A DNA stretch of 64,000 bases from an uncultured Pantoea sp. (lineage in GTDB: Bacteria; Pseudomonadota; Gammaproteobacteria; Enterobacterales; Enterobacteriaceae): the NCBI GenBank assembly GCA_913778495.1, contig CAJYVD010000036.1, positions 1 through 64,000 of the forward strand. Direction: 5' to 3'. The position numbers and the translations under genes were made by a program. Each line of letters starts with the position of its first letter. The stretch's first letter is position 1. Positions 45,306-54,998 of this stretch are shown piece after piece. The notes under the pieces are model-generated. The model made no database searches, was not told the DNA's origin, and saw nothing but the letters and a program-made list of their open reading frames with translations.

Positions 45306-46622
45306 ATGACCGCTTCAACGCTTCGTCCCCGTTTGATGAGTGTATTGCTGGGTCTGGCACTCAGCGGTAACGCGCTGGCTGCAACCGACATTCCTTTCTG
45401 GCACTCCATGGAAGGGGAATTAGGCAAAGAAGTTGACTCACTGGCACAGCGTTTTAATCAGGCGCATCCCGATTACAAAATTGTTCCCACCTACAAAGGC
45501 AACTACGAGCAGAGCCTGGCCGCAGGCATCGCCGCCGTGCGCAACGGCAAAGCACCTGCGCTGCTGCAAGTTTACGAAGTGGGCACCGCGACCATGATGG
45601 CGTCAAAGGCGATTGTGCCGGTGCACGAGGTGTTTAAAAACGCCGGTATCCCAATGGATCCGAAGCAGTTTGTGCCCGCCGTGGCCGGATACTACAGCGA
45701 CAGCAGCGGCCAGCTGATTTCTCAGCCGTTCAACAGCTCCACCCCAGTGCTTTACTACAACAAAGACGCCTTTAAGAAAGCCGGCCTGAACCCCGATCAG
45801 CCGCCAAAAACCTGGCAAGAGCTGGCAAAAGATGCGGCGGCGCTGCGCAAGGCTGGCATGAGCTGCGGCTACGCCAGCGGCTGGCAGGGCTGGATCCAGA
45901 TTGAAAACTTCAGCGCCTGGCACGGCCTGCCGGTGGCGACCAAAAACAACGGTTTTGACGGCACCGACGCGGAGCTGGAGTTCAACAAACCGGTGCAGGT
46001 GCGCCATATCGCCATGCTGGAAGAGATGAACAAGAAAGGGGATTTCACCTATTTTGGGCGTAAAGATGAGTCCACCGCCAAGTTCTATAACGGCGACTGC
46101 GGCATCACGACCGCCTCGTCAGGCTCGCTGGCCGATATTAAACACTATGCCAAATTCAACTTTGGCGTGGGCATGATGCCGTATGACGACACCGTGCCCA
46201 ACGCGCCGCAGAACGCCCTGATAGGGGGCGCTAGCCTGTGGGTGATGAAGGGCAAAGATGCGGCCACCTACAAAGGCACCGCCGAGTTTATGAAGTTCCT
46301 TGCCCAGCCGGAGATCGCGGCCGAGTGGCATCAGAAAACCGGCTACCTGCCGATCACCACCGCCGCGTATGAACTGACCAAGCAGCAGGGCTTCTATGAG
46401 AAGAACCCGGGTGCGGATATCGCTACCCGACAGATGCTCAACAAAGATCCCCTGCCGTACACCAAAGGCATGCGCCTCGGTAACATGCCGCAGATCCGCA
46501 CGGTGATTGACGAAGAGCTGGAAGGCGTCTGGACCGGCAAGCAAACGCCTCAGGCGGCGTTGGACAATGCGGTCAAACGCGGCAACGAGCTGCTGCGCCG
46601 TTTTGCCCAGCAGGTGAAATAA
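45306..46622 (+). CDS. ugpB: Glycerol-3-phosphate periplasmic binding protein UgpB
   Basis: UgpB binds sn-glycerol 3-phosphate and glycerophosphodiesters in the periplasm for import under phosphate starvation. The 438 residues equal E. coli UgpB. The signal peptide ends at NALA, residue 23. The mature protein is a family 1 (MalE-like) solute-binding protein with [22 protein letters not shown] at its start. Pho-box repeats precede it and a hairpin separates it from ugpA. It begins ugpBAECQ. Confidence 0.98.
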   Translation: MTASTLRPRLMSVLLGLALSGNALAATDIPFWHSMEGELGKEVDSLAQRFNQAHPDYKIVPTYKGNYEQSLAAGIAAVRNGKAPALLQVYEVGTATMMASKAIVPVHEVFKNAGIPMDPKQFVPAVAGYYSDSSGQLISQPFNSSTPVLYYNKDAFKKAGLNPDQPPKTWQELAKDAAALRKAGMSCGYASGWQGWIQIENFSAWHGLPVATKNNGFDGTDAELEFNKPVQVRHIAMLEEMNKKGDFTYFGRKDESTAKFYNGDCGITTASSGSLADIKHYAKFNFGVGMMPYDDTVPNAPQNALIGGASLWVMKGKDAATYKGTAEFMKFLAQPEIAAEWHQKTGYLPITTAAYELTKQQGFYEKNPGADIATRQMLNKDPLPYTKGMRLGNMPQIRTVIDEELEGVWTGKQTPQAALDNAVKRGNELLRRFAQQVK

Positions 46623-46633
46623 ATCCGATCCAC

Positions 46634-46658
46634 CGGGAGCGGCACGGCGTCGCTCCCG
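46634..46658 (+). terminator. Intercistronic hairpin between ugpB and ugpA
   Basis: A perfect 8-bp stem (CGGGAGCG / CGCTCCCG) with a 9-nt loop is followed by a short pyrimidine stretch. It lies in the 55-nt ugpB-ugpA gap and probably protects or partly terminates the ugpB message. Confidence 0.6.
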
Positions 46659-46677
46659 CTTTCAGCGTGAGTTCGCT

Positions 46678-47568
46678 ATGCCTTCATCTTCCCGTCCGGT
46701 GTTCCGTGGCCGGCTATTACCGTATTTGCTGCTGGCACCTCAGCTGATCATTACCGCCATCTTCTTTTTATGGCCCGCCGGGGAAGCGCTGTGGTATTCG
46801 CTGCAGAGCATCGATCCCTTTGGCATTTCCAGTACCTTTGTCGGGCTGGAAAACTTTCGTCGGCTGTTCAGCGATCCCTATTACCTTGATTCCTTTTGGA
46901 CCACGCTCACGTTCAGCGCGATGGTGACCGTCTGCGGCATGACCTTTTCGCTGCTGCTGGCGGCGCTGGTGGATTACGTGCTGCGCCTGAAGAAGTTCTA
47001 TCAGACCCTGCTGCTGCTGCCGTACGCGGTGGCTCCGGTGGTGGCGGCAGTGCTGTGGATGTTCTTGTTTAATCCGGGGCTGGGCCTGTTCAGCCACATG
47101 CTTAACCAGCTGGGCTATAACTGGAATTACGCGCAAAACAGCGGGCAAGCGATGTTCCTGATCGTTCTGGCGTCCATCTGGCAGCAAATGAGCTACAACT
47201 TCCTGTTTTTCTTCGCGGCGCTGCAATCCATTCCGAAATCCCTGACCGAAGCCGCCGCCATCGACGGCGCCGGGCCGGTGCGCCGCTTCTTTAATTTGTC
47301 GCTGCCGCTGATTACGCCGGTCAGCTTCTTCTTGCTGGTGGTCAATCTGGTATACGCCTTCTTTGACACCTTCCCGGTGATTGACGCCGCCACCGGCGGC
47401 GGTCCGGTGCAGGCCACCACCACGCTTATCTACAAGATTTATCGTGAAGGGTTCACCGGCCTGGATCTCTCCTCGTCGGCGGCGCAGTCGGTGGTACTGA
47501 TGGTGCTGGTGATCGGCCTGACTATTCTGCAATTCCGCTTTGTCGAGCGTAAGGTGCAATACCAATGA
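46678..47568 (+). CDS. ugpA: Glycerol-3-phosphate ABC permease UgpA
   Basis: UgpA is a membrane subunit of the glycerol-3-phosphate importer. The product has 296 residues (295 in E. coli). Six hydrophobic helices and the EAA loop [24 protein letters not shown] near residue 205 are visible. Its stop overlaps the ugpE start by 4 nt. Confidence 0.97.
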   Translation: MPSSSRPVFRGRLLPYLLLAPQLIITAIFFLWPAGEALWYSLQSIDPFGISSTFVGLENFRRLFSDPYYLDSFWTTLTFSAMVTVCGMTFSLLLAALVDYVLRLKKFYQTLLLLPYAVAPVVAAVLWMFLFNPGLGLFSHMLNQLGYNWNYAQNSGQAMFLIVLASIWQQMSYNFLFFFAALQSIPKSLTEAAAIDGAGPVRRFFNLSLPLITPVSFFLLVVNLVYAFFDTFPVIDAATGGGPVQATTTLIYKIYREGFTGLDLSSSAAQSVVLMVLVIGLTILQFRFVERKVQYQ

Positions 47569-48407
47569 TTGAAAATCGACGCGGGCTGGATATTTTCAGC
47601 CACACCTTGCTGGTACTCGGCGTGTTAACCATTGTGTTTCCACTGTATGTGGCGTTTGTCGCGGCCACGCTGGATAACGACGCGGTGTATCAGGTGCCGA
47701 TGACGCTGGTGCCCGGCACGCATCTGTGGGAGAACATCACGCACATCTGGACGCAGGGCGTAAACGGCAGCGCCGCGTTCGGCACCATGCTGCTGAACAG
47801 TTTGATCATGGCGCTGGGCATTACGATCGGCAAAATCACCGTCTCCATGCTGTCGGCGTTTGCGCTGGTGTGGTTCCGCTTTCCGCTGCGCTCGCTGTTC
47901 TTTTGGCTGATTTTCATCACGCTGATGCTGCCGGTTGAAGTGCGTATTTTCCCGACGGTCGATGTGATCTCGACGCTGCACATGCTCGACAGCTACAGTG
48001 GGTTAACGCTGCCGCTGATGGCTTCTGCGACCGCGACCTTCCTGTTCCGCCAATTCTTTATGTCGCTGCCTGACGAGCTGATTGAAGCGGCGCGCATTGA
48101 TGGCGCCAGCCCGATGCGGTTCTTCTGGGACATTGTGTTGCCGCTGTCCAAAACCAACCTCGCCGCGCTGTTTGTGATCACCTTTATCTACGGCTGGAAC
48201 CAGTACCTCTGGCCGCTGCTGATCATTAACGATGCCGGCCTGAGCACGGCGGTAGCCGGCATCAAAAGCATGATTAATACTAGCGGCGGCCCCACGCAGT
48301 GGAATGCGGTGATGGCCGCCACCTTACTCACGCTAATTCCACCGGTTGTGGTGGTGCTTGTAATGCAGCGCGCCTTTGTGCGCGGTCTGGTGGAGAGTGA
48401 CAAATAA
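47565..48407 (+). CDS. ugpE: Glycerol-3-phosphate ABC permease UgpE
   Basis: UgpE is the partner permease of UgpA. The product has 280 residues (281 in E. coli) and six helices. The EAA loop [23 protein letters not shown] lies near residue 172. It overlaps ugpA by 4 nt, and ugpC begins at the base after its stop. Confidence 0.97.
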   Translation: MIENRRGLDIFSHTLLVLGVLTIVFPLYVAFVAATLDNDAVYQVPMTLVPGTHLWENITHIWTQGVNGSAAFGTMLLNSLIMALGITIGKITVSMLSAFALVWFRFPLRSLFFWLIFITLMLPVEVRIFPTVDVISTLHMLDSYSGLTLPLMASATATFLFRQFFMSLPDELIEAARIDGASPMRFFWDIVLPLSKTNLAALFVITFIYGWNQYLWPLLIINDAGLSTAVAGIKSMINTSGGPTQWNAVMAATLLTLIPPVVVVLVMQRAFVRGLVESDK

Positions 48408-49481
48408 ATGGCCGCTGTAACCCTGCAAACCGTAACCAAGTCTTACGACGGTAAAAATACCATCATTCAGCCGCTGACCATCACCATTAACGACGGCGAA
48501 TTTATGGTGATGGTCGGCCCCTCCGGCTGCGGTAAGTCCACGCTGCTGCGTATGGTGGCGGGGCTGGAGCGCGTCAGCTCCGGCGATATCTATATTGATA
48601 AACAGCGCGTCACCGAGCTGGAACCCAAAGATCGCGGCATCGCGATGGTGTTTCAGAACTACGCGCTCTATCCACACATGACCGTGGAAGAGAACATGGC
48701 CTATGGCCTGAAAATTCGCGGCATGGGCAAGGCGCAGATTGCGCAGCGCGTGCTGGAGACCGCCCGCAGCCTCGAACTCGATCACCTGCTCAGCCGTCGT
48801 CCGCGTGAACTGTCTGGCGGACAGCGCCAGCGCGTGGCCATGGGCCGTGCCATCGTGCGTGAACCTGCGGTATTTCTGTTTGATGAGCCGCTGTCGAACC
48901 TGGATGCCCGCCTGCGCGTGCAAATGCGCCTGGAGCTACAGCAGCTGCATCGTCGCTTGAAAACCACCAGCTTATACGTCACGCACGATCAGGTTGAAGC
49001 AATGACGCTGGCGCAGCGCGTGATGGTGATGAACAAAGGCGTAGTGGAACAGGTGGGCACGCCGGTGGAGGTGTATGAACGGCCCGCAAGCCTGTTCGTG
49101 GCCTCGTTTATTGGCGCGCCGGCCATGAACTTGCTCTCCGGCCAGATCAACAGCCACGGCACCCACTTTACCCTTGATGCGCCACACAGCCTGCCGCTGG
49201 GCGAGATCAAGGCGAAATGGGCCAATCAGCCAGTGACGCTGGGTATTCGTCCTGAGCACATTCGGCTCGTCGGCCGCGACGAAGGCGGCGTGCCGCTGAT
49301 TGTCGACACGCTGGAGATGCTGGGCGCTGATAACCTTGCGCACGGTCGCCTCGGCGCAGCGCGGTTGGTGGTGCGTCTGCCGCACAGCGAACGTCCATCG
49401 GCGGGCAGCACCTTGTGGCTGCATCTGCCGACGGATGCGTTACACTTCTTCGATTCTACCCATGGAAAACGTCTGGAATGA
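48408..49481 (+). CDS. ugpC: Glycerol-3-phosphate ABC ATPase UgpC
   Basis: UgpC energises glycerol-3-phosphate import. The product has 357 residues (356 in E. coli). Walker A is GPSGCGKST near 37, the signature [15 protein letters not shown] near 134 and Walker [13 protein letters not shown] near 155. A C-terminal TOBE/regulatory domain spans about 235-357, as in MalK-type ATPases. In E. coli this subunit is involved in shutting import off as internal phosphate rises. Its stop overlaps the ugpQ start (ATGA). Confidence 0.97.
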   Translation: MAAVTLQTVTKSYDGKNTIIQPLTITINDGEFMVMVGPSGCGKSTLLRMVAGLERVSSGDIYIDKQRVTELEPKDRGIAMVFQNYALYPHMTVEENMAYGLKIRGMGKAQIAQRVLETARSLELDHLLSRRPRELSGGQRQRVAMGRAIVREPAVFLFDEPLSNLDARLRVQMRLELQQLHRRLKTTSLYVTHDQVEAMTLAQRVMVMNKGVVEQVGTPVEVYERPASLFVASFIGAPAMNLLSGQINSHGTHFTLDAPHSLPLGEIKAKWANQPVTLGIRPEHIRLVGRDEGGVPLIVDTLEMLGADNLAHGRLGAARLVVRLPHSERPSAGSTLWLHLPTDALHFFDSTHGKRLE

Positions 49482-50221
49482 GCGACTCCTCTTGGCCTTA
49501 CCCGCACATCGTAGCCCATCGCGGCGGCGGTAAACTGGCACCGGAAAATACCCTGGCGGCGATTGATGTTGGGGCCAAATACGGCCACACCATGATCGAG
49601 TTTGACGCCAAGCTTTCGCAGGATCAGCAGATCTTTTTGCTGCACGATGACACGCTGGATCGCACCAGCAACGGCTGGGGCGTGGCGGGCGAACAGCCGT
49701 GGCAAAAGCTGTCGCAGCTGGACGCAGGAAGCTGGTTTGGCGGCGATTTCGACGGCGAACCCCTGGCGCTGCTCAGCGACGTGGCGGCGCGCTGCCGTCA
49801 GCATCACCTGATGGCCAACATTGAGATCAAACCCACCACCGGCACGGACGTTGAAACCGGGCGCGCGGTGGCGCTGGCGGCGCGTGCGCTGTGGCAGGGC
49901 CAGCCGGCACCGCTGCTCTCGTCGTTCTCCTACAGCGCGCTGCAAGCGGCACAGGAGGCCGCGCCCGAGCTGCCGCGCGGTCTTTTGCTGGATGAGTGGC
50001 ACGCGGACTGGCAGGCGCTCACGCACGCGCTGGGCTGCGTCTCGCTGCATCTGAACCACAAGCTGTTGGATGCGGCGCGCACCGCGGCGATCAAAGCCGC
50101 CGGGCTGCGCATTCTGGTGTATACCGTGAATCAGCCCGCGCGCGCGCGCGAGCTGCTGTCGTGGGGCGTGGACGCGATCTGCACCGATCGCATCGATCAG
50201 ATCGGGCCTGACTTCCGTTAG
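49478..50221 (+). CDS. ugpQ: Cytoplasmic glycerophosphodiester phosphodiesterase UgpQ
   Basis: UgpQ hydrolyses imported glycerophosphodiesters to glycerol 3-phosphate and an alcohol. Starting at ATG 49478 gives 247 residues as in E. coli; the frame is open 21 codons upstream inside ugpC. The GDPD signature is complete: [15 protein letters not shown] (residues 11-25) with HRG, the metal-binding EFDAKLS near 45, and the HDD motif near 57. No signal peptide. It overlaps the convergent yhhA by 4 nt at the stop codons. Confidence 0.97.
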   Translation: MSDSSWPYPHIVAHRGGGKLAPENTLAAIDVGAKYGHTMIEFDAKLSQDQQIFLLHDDTLDRTSNGWGVAGEQPWQKLSQLDAGSWFGGDFDGEPLALLSDVAARCRQHHLMANIEIKPTTGTDVETGRAVALAARALWQGQPAPLLSSFSYSALQAAQEAAPELPRGLLLDEWHADWQALTHALGCVSLHLNHKLLDAARTAAIKAAGLRILVYTVNQPARARELLSWGVDAICTDRIDQIGPDFR

Positions 50222-50508
50222 TTACCGCTGTTGGATGTCGCGTTCGACTGACCCGGTTGGTTGGTGATCACGCGCTGCTGGGCGCTGTCTCGGCGCTCCT
50301 GCAGCTTGCGCTGCATCTCCTGATTCTGCTGCTGCTGGTCTTGCCGCAGCTTCTGCTGTTGCTGCTGCTGCTGGCCCTGCATCTGCGTTTGCATCCGCTG
50401 TTGGCTTGGGTTGTAGCCCGGTTTGTAGGGCTCGTTGGTGTTAGTCAACATATTCGCCATGCTGCTCAGCGGCAGCAGGGCGGCAATCACAATCAGCCAT
50501 TTTTTCAT
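50218..50508 (-). CDS. yhhA: Secreted Gln-rich DUF2756 protein YhhA
   Basis: A 96-residue exported protein of unknown function, much shorter than remembered E. coli YhhA (146 residues) and apparently lacking its C-terminal third. The signal peptide ends at SMA (about residue 18). The conserved [15 protein letters not shown] follows, then a glutamine-rich stretch; about a quarter of all residues are Gln. ATG 50508 with GGAGG is the start. It is divergent from ggt and overlaps ugpQ tail to tail by 4 nt. Confidence 0.85.
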   Translation of the reverse strand: MKKWLIVIAALLPLSSMANMLTNTNEPYKPGYNPSQQRMQTQMQGQQQQQQQKLRQDQQQQNQEMQRKLQERRDSAQQRVITNQPGQSNATSNSGN

Positions 50509-50710
50509 GGTTATCCTCCGTTCAGGCAGCCTGCTGTGTGTTCGCCATACGCGCCGCGCATGGCGGGCTGCTTCCATAAGTTTATGCGATATCACAAACC
50601 CCTTATCCAGGAGTGCGCCGAATTTGGCTTAGTGTTAGGCTTTTTGGCGCAATAGCAAACACTTGCATCACGCAATTACAAATGTAAATAAGTGAAAAGG
50701 ATGGGGCAGG

Positions 50711-52462
50711 ATGAAGAAACAGGGCAACATGCGTCAGCTTGGCTGGGCGCTTCTGATGAGTTTTACGATGGTACAAGGTGCAGCGGCGGCGCCCGCCAGC
50801 GCACCGCCAATCTCCTACGGCGTCGACAGCGACACCTTTCATCCGGTGAAAGCCAGGCATGGCATGGTGGCGTCGGTGGATGCGATGGCCACCCAGGTGG
50901 GCGTCGATATTCTCCGGCAGGGCGGTAACGCCGTGGATGCGGCCATTGCGGTAGGATTCGCGCTGGCGGTCACCCATCCGCAGGCGGGTAACCTGGGCGG
51001 CGGCGGCTTTATGCTGCTGCGTACCGCGTCCGGGCGCACCACGGCGATCGATTTCCGTGAAATGGCCCCCGCGCGCGCCACGCGCGACATGTTCCTCGAC
51101 AAACAGGGCAACGCTGACAGCAAGCTGTCGCTAACCTCACATCTGGCCTCTGGCACGCCGGGCACCGTGGCCGGTTTTGCCCTGGCCGCGCAGAAATATG
51201 GCACGCTGCCGCTGAGTAAGCTGCTGGCTCCGGCCATTAAACTGGCGCGCGACGGCATCGTCGTCAACGACGCGCTGGCGGACGATCTCGCCACCTACGG
51301 CAAAGAGAACCTGATCAACCACGATAACAGCCGCGCCATTTTCTATAAGGCGGATGGAAAGCCGTATGCGAAGGGCGATCGCCTGGTGCAGAAAAATCTG
51401 GCGCACAGCCTGCAATTGATTGCCCGCGAGGGGCCGGACGCCTTCTACAAAGGCAAAATTGCCGATGAGATCGCCGGTGAGATGGCACAGCACGGCGGAC
51501 TGATTGGCAAAGCGGATCTTGCCGCCTACCGCGCGGTGGAGCGTAAGCCGGTGAGCGGCACCTATCGCGGTTATGAAGTCTTCTCAATGCCACCGCCCTC
51601 GTCGGGAGGCATTCATATCGTGCAGATCCTGAATATTTTGGAAAACTTCGATTTGGCAAAATGGGGCTTCGGCAGCGCTGACGCGATGCAGGTGATGGCG
51701 GAAGCCGAAAAATACGCCTACGCCGACCGCTCCGAGTACCTCGGCGATCCCGATTTCGTTAAGGTGCCACAGCAGGCGCTGACCAGCAAAGCCTATGCGA
51801 AAACGCTGGCGCAGCAGATTGACGTGAATAAAGCGCGTCCGTCCAGCGAGATCAAACCCGGCAAGCTGGAACCTTACGAAAGCAATCAAACCACGCACTT
51901 CTCGGTGGTGGATAAAGACGGTAACGCGGTGGCAGTCACTTACACGCTGAATACCTATTTTGGCAGCGGCATCGTGGCTGGCCAGAGCGGTATTTTGATG
52001 AACAATGAGATGGATGACTTCTCCGCCAAGCCCGGCACGCCAAACGTCTATGGCTTAGTGGGCGGCGAAGCTAACGCAGTGCAGCCTGCCAAGCGTCCGC
52101 TCTCGTCGATGTCGCCAACCATCGTGGCGAAAGACGGGAAAACCTGGCTGGTAACCGGCAGCCCGGGCGGCAGCCGTATTATCACCACCGTGCTGCAAAT
52201 GGTGGTGAACAGCATTGATTTTGGGATGAATGTAGCGGAAGCCACCAACGCGCCGCGTTTCCATCATCAGTGGCTGCCGGATCAGCTGCGCGTCGAAAAA
52301 GGCTTTAGCCCGGATACGCTGCGCCTGCTGGAGAGCAAAGGTCAGCACGTTAAGGTGATGCCCGCCATGGGCAGTACGCAGAGCATTATGATTGGGCCAG
52401 ACGGCATGCGTTACGGCGCATCCGATCCGCGTTCTGTGGACGATCTGAGCGCCGGTTATTAA
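50711..52462 (+). CDS. ggt: Periplasmic gamma-glutamyltranspeptidase
   Basis: Ggt cleaves the gamma-glutamyl bond of glutathione and related peptides in the periplasm. The product has 583 residues (580 in E. coli). The signal peptide ends in GAAAA near residue 27. The proenzyme self-cleaves before the nucleophile Thr394 (segment NQTTHFSVVDKDG) into large and small subunits. The substrate-binding segment RPLSSMSPTIV and the GSPGGSRIITTVLQ oxyanion region follow. A weak imperfect hairpin follows before the convergent yhhY. Confidence 0.98.
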   Translation: MKKQGNMRQLGWALLMSFTMVQGAAAAPASAPPISYGVDSDTFHPVKARHGMVASVDAMATQVGVDILRQGGNAVDAAIAVGFALAVTHPQAGNLGGGGFMLLRTASGRTTAIDFREMAPARATRDMFLDKQGNADSKLSLTSHLASGTPGTVAGFALAAQKYGTLPLSKLLAPAIKLARDGIVVNDALADDLATYGKENLINHDNSRAIFYKADGKPYAKGDRLVQKNLAHSLQLIAREGPDAFYKGKIADEIAGEMAQHGGLIGKADLAAYRAVERKPVSGTYRGYEVFSMPPPSSGGIHIVQILNILENFDLAKWGFGSADAMQVMAEAEKYAYADRSEYLGDPDFVKVPQQALTSKAYAKTLAQQIDVNKARPSSEIKPGKLEPYESNQTTHFSVVDKDGNAVAVTYTLNTYFGSGIVAGQSGILMNNEMDDFSAKPGTPNVYGLVGGEANAVQPAKRPLSSMSPTIVAKDGKTWLVTGSPGGSRIITTVLQMVVNSIDFGMNVAEATNAPRFHHQWLPDQLRVEKGFSPDTLRLLESKGQHVKVMPAMGSTQSIMIGPDGMRYGASDPRSVDDLSAGY

Positions 52463-52509
52463 CACCCGCGCCGCGTCAGCCTTAAGCCGGCTGGCGCGGT
52501 GCAGGAAGG

Positions 52510-53007
52510 TTACTGCGGCTTGATGCGCGCCATATAGTGCGCATCAACCATCGCCCCATCGCGCATGGCAAAGCGCGCAGCGGTGCCCTCAATCACAAAG
52601 CCAAACTTCTGATACAGCTTCACCGCAGCCACGTTATCGGTAAAGACGGTTAATTCAATGCGCGTGACCTGCAACCAGTTGTCGCACAGATCCACCAGCG
52701 CCGCCATCAGCGCCGATCCCACACCGCAGCGGTGAAAGGCGGGATCGACCCCCATGCCAAACGCGGCCACGTGGCGCCGACGCGCCCGGGACTGCGCTTC
52801 CAGCGTCAGTTGCCCAACGATTTTCCCGTCACGCTCCGCCACCAGCATCTGCACGCCAGGTCCGATATTGGCCAGTTTCTCCTGCCATAGCGTCGGGGAC
52901 ATATGCGGGAGGTGAAGCGTATTCGCCTGGGTTTCCGACTGGCTGTAAATGTGCATTAAGGCAGCAGCATCGGCGGGAACGGCATGGCGAATCGCAATCG
53001 GGATCAT
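52510..53007 (-). CDS. yhhY: GNAT-family N-acetyltransferase YhhY
   Basis: YhhY is a GNAT acetyltransferase that can acetylate amino acids in E. coli. ATG 53007 with AAGGAG gives 165 residues (162 in E. coli). Acetyl-CoA-binding motif A spans FGMGVDPAFHRCGVGSALM near 88, and the C-terminal YQKFGFVIEGTAARFAMRDG is conserved. The longer frame from 53076 runs into the ryhB promoter region and is not used. It is divergent from ryhB, the same neighbour as in E. coli. Confidence 0.9.
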   Translation of the reverse strand: MIPIAIRHAVPADAAALMHIYSQSETQANTLHLPHMSPTLWQEKLANIGPGVQMLVAERDGKIVGQLTLEAQSRARRRHVAAFGMGVDPAFHRCGVGSALMAALVDLCDNWLQVTRIELTVFTDNVAAVKLYQKFGFVIEGTAARFAMRDGAMVDAHYMARIKPQ

Positions 53008-53095
53008 CGGACAACTCCTTGAATAGTTGAGTGAAATCCTTATTAACATCAGGGAAATCCGCGAAAGCGTCAACAAAAAAATTCGCAGAAAACCG

Positions 53096-53129
53096 TTTAC
53101 AGACGAGAATGATAATGATTATTATTGTC
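53096..53129 (+). promoter_or_regulatory. Fur box and promoter of ryhB
   Basis: GATAATGATTATTATTGTC (53111-53129) agrees with the 19-bp Fur consensus GATAATGATAATCATTATC at 16 positions. It covers a candidate -10 TATTAT (53120-53125), whose -35 TTTACA (53096-53101) is 18 bp away. Iron-loaded Fur would block this promoter, as known for ryhB in E. coli. Confidence 0.85.
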
Positions 53130-53131
53130 AT

Positions 53132-53223
53132 GCGAGCTCGACAGGCTTCGGCCTGCCGGGTAAGCACGACATTGCTCACATTGCTTCCAGTGTTTTTTAA
53201 GCCAGCTTGGGTGCTGGCTTTTT
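53132..53223 (+). ncRNA. ryhB: Iron-stress small RNA RyhB
   Basis: RyhB is the Hfq-dependent sRNA that represses iron-using proteins when iron is scarce. The core AAGCACGACATTGCTCAC continuing into ATTGCTTCCAG (53162-53190) appears identical to E. coli ryhB as remembered. It is followed by the terminator hairpin AAGCCAGC / GCTGGCTT and nine T. The 5' arm (53132-53161, a GC-rich hairpin with CAGGC / GCCTG) differs from E. coli. The yhhY neighbourhood and the overlapping Fur box confirm it. Ends are predicted from promoter spacing and terminator. Confidence 0.93.
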
Positions 53224-53321
53224 TTTTGCCGCTGCGACCGCGATTAACGGCGCGGAGGGGGACGATCCCGCCGGACACAAAAGTGGTAGACTCAGCGTAT
53301 TCCCGATTTCAGGCGCATACG

Positions 53322-54317
53322 ATGAAGAAGAAAAGACCGGTATTACAGGACGTTGCCGATCGTGTCGGCATTACAAAAATGACCGTCAGCCGCTACCTGC
53401 GCAACCCCGATCAGGTCTCCAGCGCGCTGCGCGAGAAAATCGCCGTGGCGCTGGATGAGCTCGGTTATATCCCTAATCGCGCGCCTGACATGCTCTCCAA
53501 CGCCACCAGCCGCGCCATCGGCGTGTTGCTGCCTTCTCTCACCAACCAGGTGTTCGCCGACGTGCTGCGCGGCATTGAAAACGTCACCGACGACGCAGGC
53601 TACCAGACGCTGGTGGCGCACTACGGCTATAACGCGGAAAAAGAGGAGCGCCAGCTGCGCTCGCTGCTGGGCTGGAACATTGACGGCGTGATTCTCTCTG
53701 AGCGCACGCACACGCCGGGCACGTTGCGCATGCTGGAAGTGGCGGGCATTCCGGTAATTGAGATCATGGACTGCGTGACGCCCGCTCTCGATATGGCCGT
53801 GGGCTTTGACAACGTTGAGGCGGCGCGGCAGATGACGCACACCATGCTGCAAAAAGGCCACCGCCATACCGTCTACCTTGGGGCGCGCCTCGACGAACGT
53901 ACGCTGCAAAAGCAGCAGGGCTATGAAATCGCGATGCGCGAGGCCGGATTGCCCGCCCACAGCGTCATGATGGAAGAGGCGTCGTCGTTCAGCGCCGGGG
54001 CGACACTCCTGCGCGAAGCGCAGCGGCGCTATCCCGACACCGACAGCCTGTTTTGTACCAACGATGATTTGGCGGTGGGCGCGATGTTTGAGTGCCAGCG
54101 TCAGGGCTTGCGCGTACCCGAGCAGATGGCGATCGCCGGTTTTCACGGCCATGATATTACCCAAGTCGTCACGCCGCGCCTTGCCACGGTGCTGACGCCC
54201 CGTGAAGCCATGGGTCGGGAAGCCGCGGCGCTGCTGCTGGCGCGCATCGGCGGCGATCGCAGCGTACAAGCGCCGCTGGATGTGGGGTTTGAAATCGATG
54301 AAGGGGGCAGTATCTGA
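53322..54317 (+). CDS. gntR: Gluconate utilisation repressor GntR (LacI family)
   Basis: GntR represses gluconate uptake and phosphorylation genes; gluconate is the inducer. ATG 53322 gives 331 residues as in E. coli, starting MKKKRPVLQDVADRVG. The frame is open for 97 codons upstream through ryhB, which is not coding. A LacI-type helix-turn-helix spans about 7-30 and a periplasmic-binding-like effector domain about 65-331. It is followed by gntKU with a GntR operator between them. Confidence 0.96.
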   Translation: MKKKRPVLQDVADRVGITKMTVSRYLRNPDQVSSALREKIAVALDELGYIPNRAPDMLSNATSRAIGVLLPSLTNQVFADVLRGIENVTDDAGYQTLVAHYGYNAEKEERQLRSLLGWNIDGVILSERTHTPGTLRMLEVAGIPVIEIMDCVTPALDMAVGFDNVEAARQMTHTMLQKGHRHTVYLGARLDERTLQKQQGYEIAMREAGLPAHSVMMEEASSFSAGATLLREAQRRYPDTDSLFCTNDDLAVGAMFECQRQGLRVPEQMAIAGFHGHDITQVVTPRLATVLTPREAMGREAAALLLARIGGDRSVQAPLDVGFEIDEGGSI

Positions 54318-54372
54318 TTCAGGCATTTTTTTGAATCAGCTCACACTTCTGGGTTTTTCAGGCGGTCAAAGG

Positions 54373-54428
54373 TTGTCAGGGTTCAGACGGGCTCCGACAA
54401 TGGCTTCTTCATTTGTTATCGGTAACAT
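54373..54428 (+). promoter_or_regulatory. gntKU promoter and GntR operator
   Basis: TTGTCA (54373-54378) with a 17-bp spacer to GACAAT (54396-54401) is a candidate promoter. TGTTATCGGTAACA (54414-54427) is an imperfect palindrome like the known GntR operator and lies just downstream of the -10, where a bound repressor would block initiation. Confidence 0.7.
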
Positions 54429-54458
54429 TGGCAGGCTACGCTGCCGGAGTGCATAACC

Positions 54459-54998
54459 ATGACCACGCCATCACCTTCGCATCACGTTTTTGTCCTGATG
54501 GGCGTTTCCGGCAGCGGAAAATCTGCCGTCGCCAACCAGGTTTCTCATCAGCTTAATACCGCCTTTTTGGATGGCGATTTTCTGCATCCGCGCAGCAATA
54601 TTATGAAAATGGCGGAAGGCCATCCGCTGGACGACCAGGATCGTCAGCCGTGGCTACAGGCGCTGAACGATGCGGCGTTTGCCATGCAGCGCACCCAAGC
54701 TATCTCCATCATCGTTTGCTCGGCGCTGAAAAAGTCCTACCGCGACATTCTGCGCGAGGGCAATCACAACCTGAAATTCATCTACCTGAAAGGCGAGTTC
54801 GACACGATCGAAGCGCGTTTGAAGGCGCGCAAAGGCCATTTCTTCAAGCCGCAAATGCTGGTAACGCAGTTTGCCACTCTGGAAGAGCCGGGCGCGGATG
54901 AGCCGGATGTGCTGGCGGTGAATATCGATCACTCGCTGGATGACGTTGTTGCGGCCACGGTTGCGACCATCAAGGAAGCCATCAACAAGGGTCAGTAA
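54459..54998 (+). CDS. gntK: Gluconokinase GntK
   Basis: GntK phosphorylates gluconate to 6-phosphogluconate for the Entner-Doudoroff and pentose phosphate pathways. The product has 179 residues (175 in E. coli). The P-loop is GVSGSGKSAV (residues 15-24), and LDGDFLHPRSNIMKMAEGHPLDDQDRQPWL from about 38 is the family signature. It overlaps gntU by one base (TAATG). Confidence 0.97.
   Translation: MTTPSPSHHVFVLMGVSGSGKSAVANQVSHQLNTAFLDGDFLHPRSNIMKMAEGHPLDDQDRQPWLQALNDAAFAMQRTQAISIIVCSALKKSYRDILREGNHNLKFIYLKGEFDTIEARLKARKGHFFKPQMLVTQFATLEEPGADEPDVLAVNIDHSLDDVVAATVATIKEAINKGQ

Noticed and set aside
53031-53321. 97-codon upstream extension of gntR
   Set aside because: It reads through the Fur box and ryhB; the ATG at 53322 gives the E. 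coli-length protein.
53343-54326. 327-codon open frame antisense to gntR
   Set aside because: Shadow of gntR; no start signal or recognisable domain.
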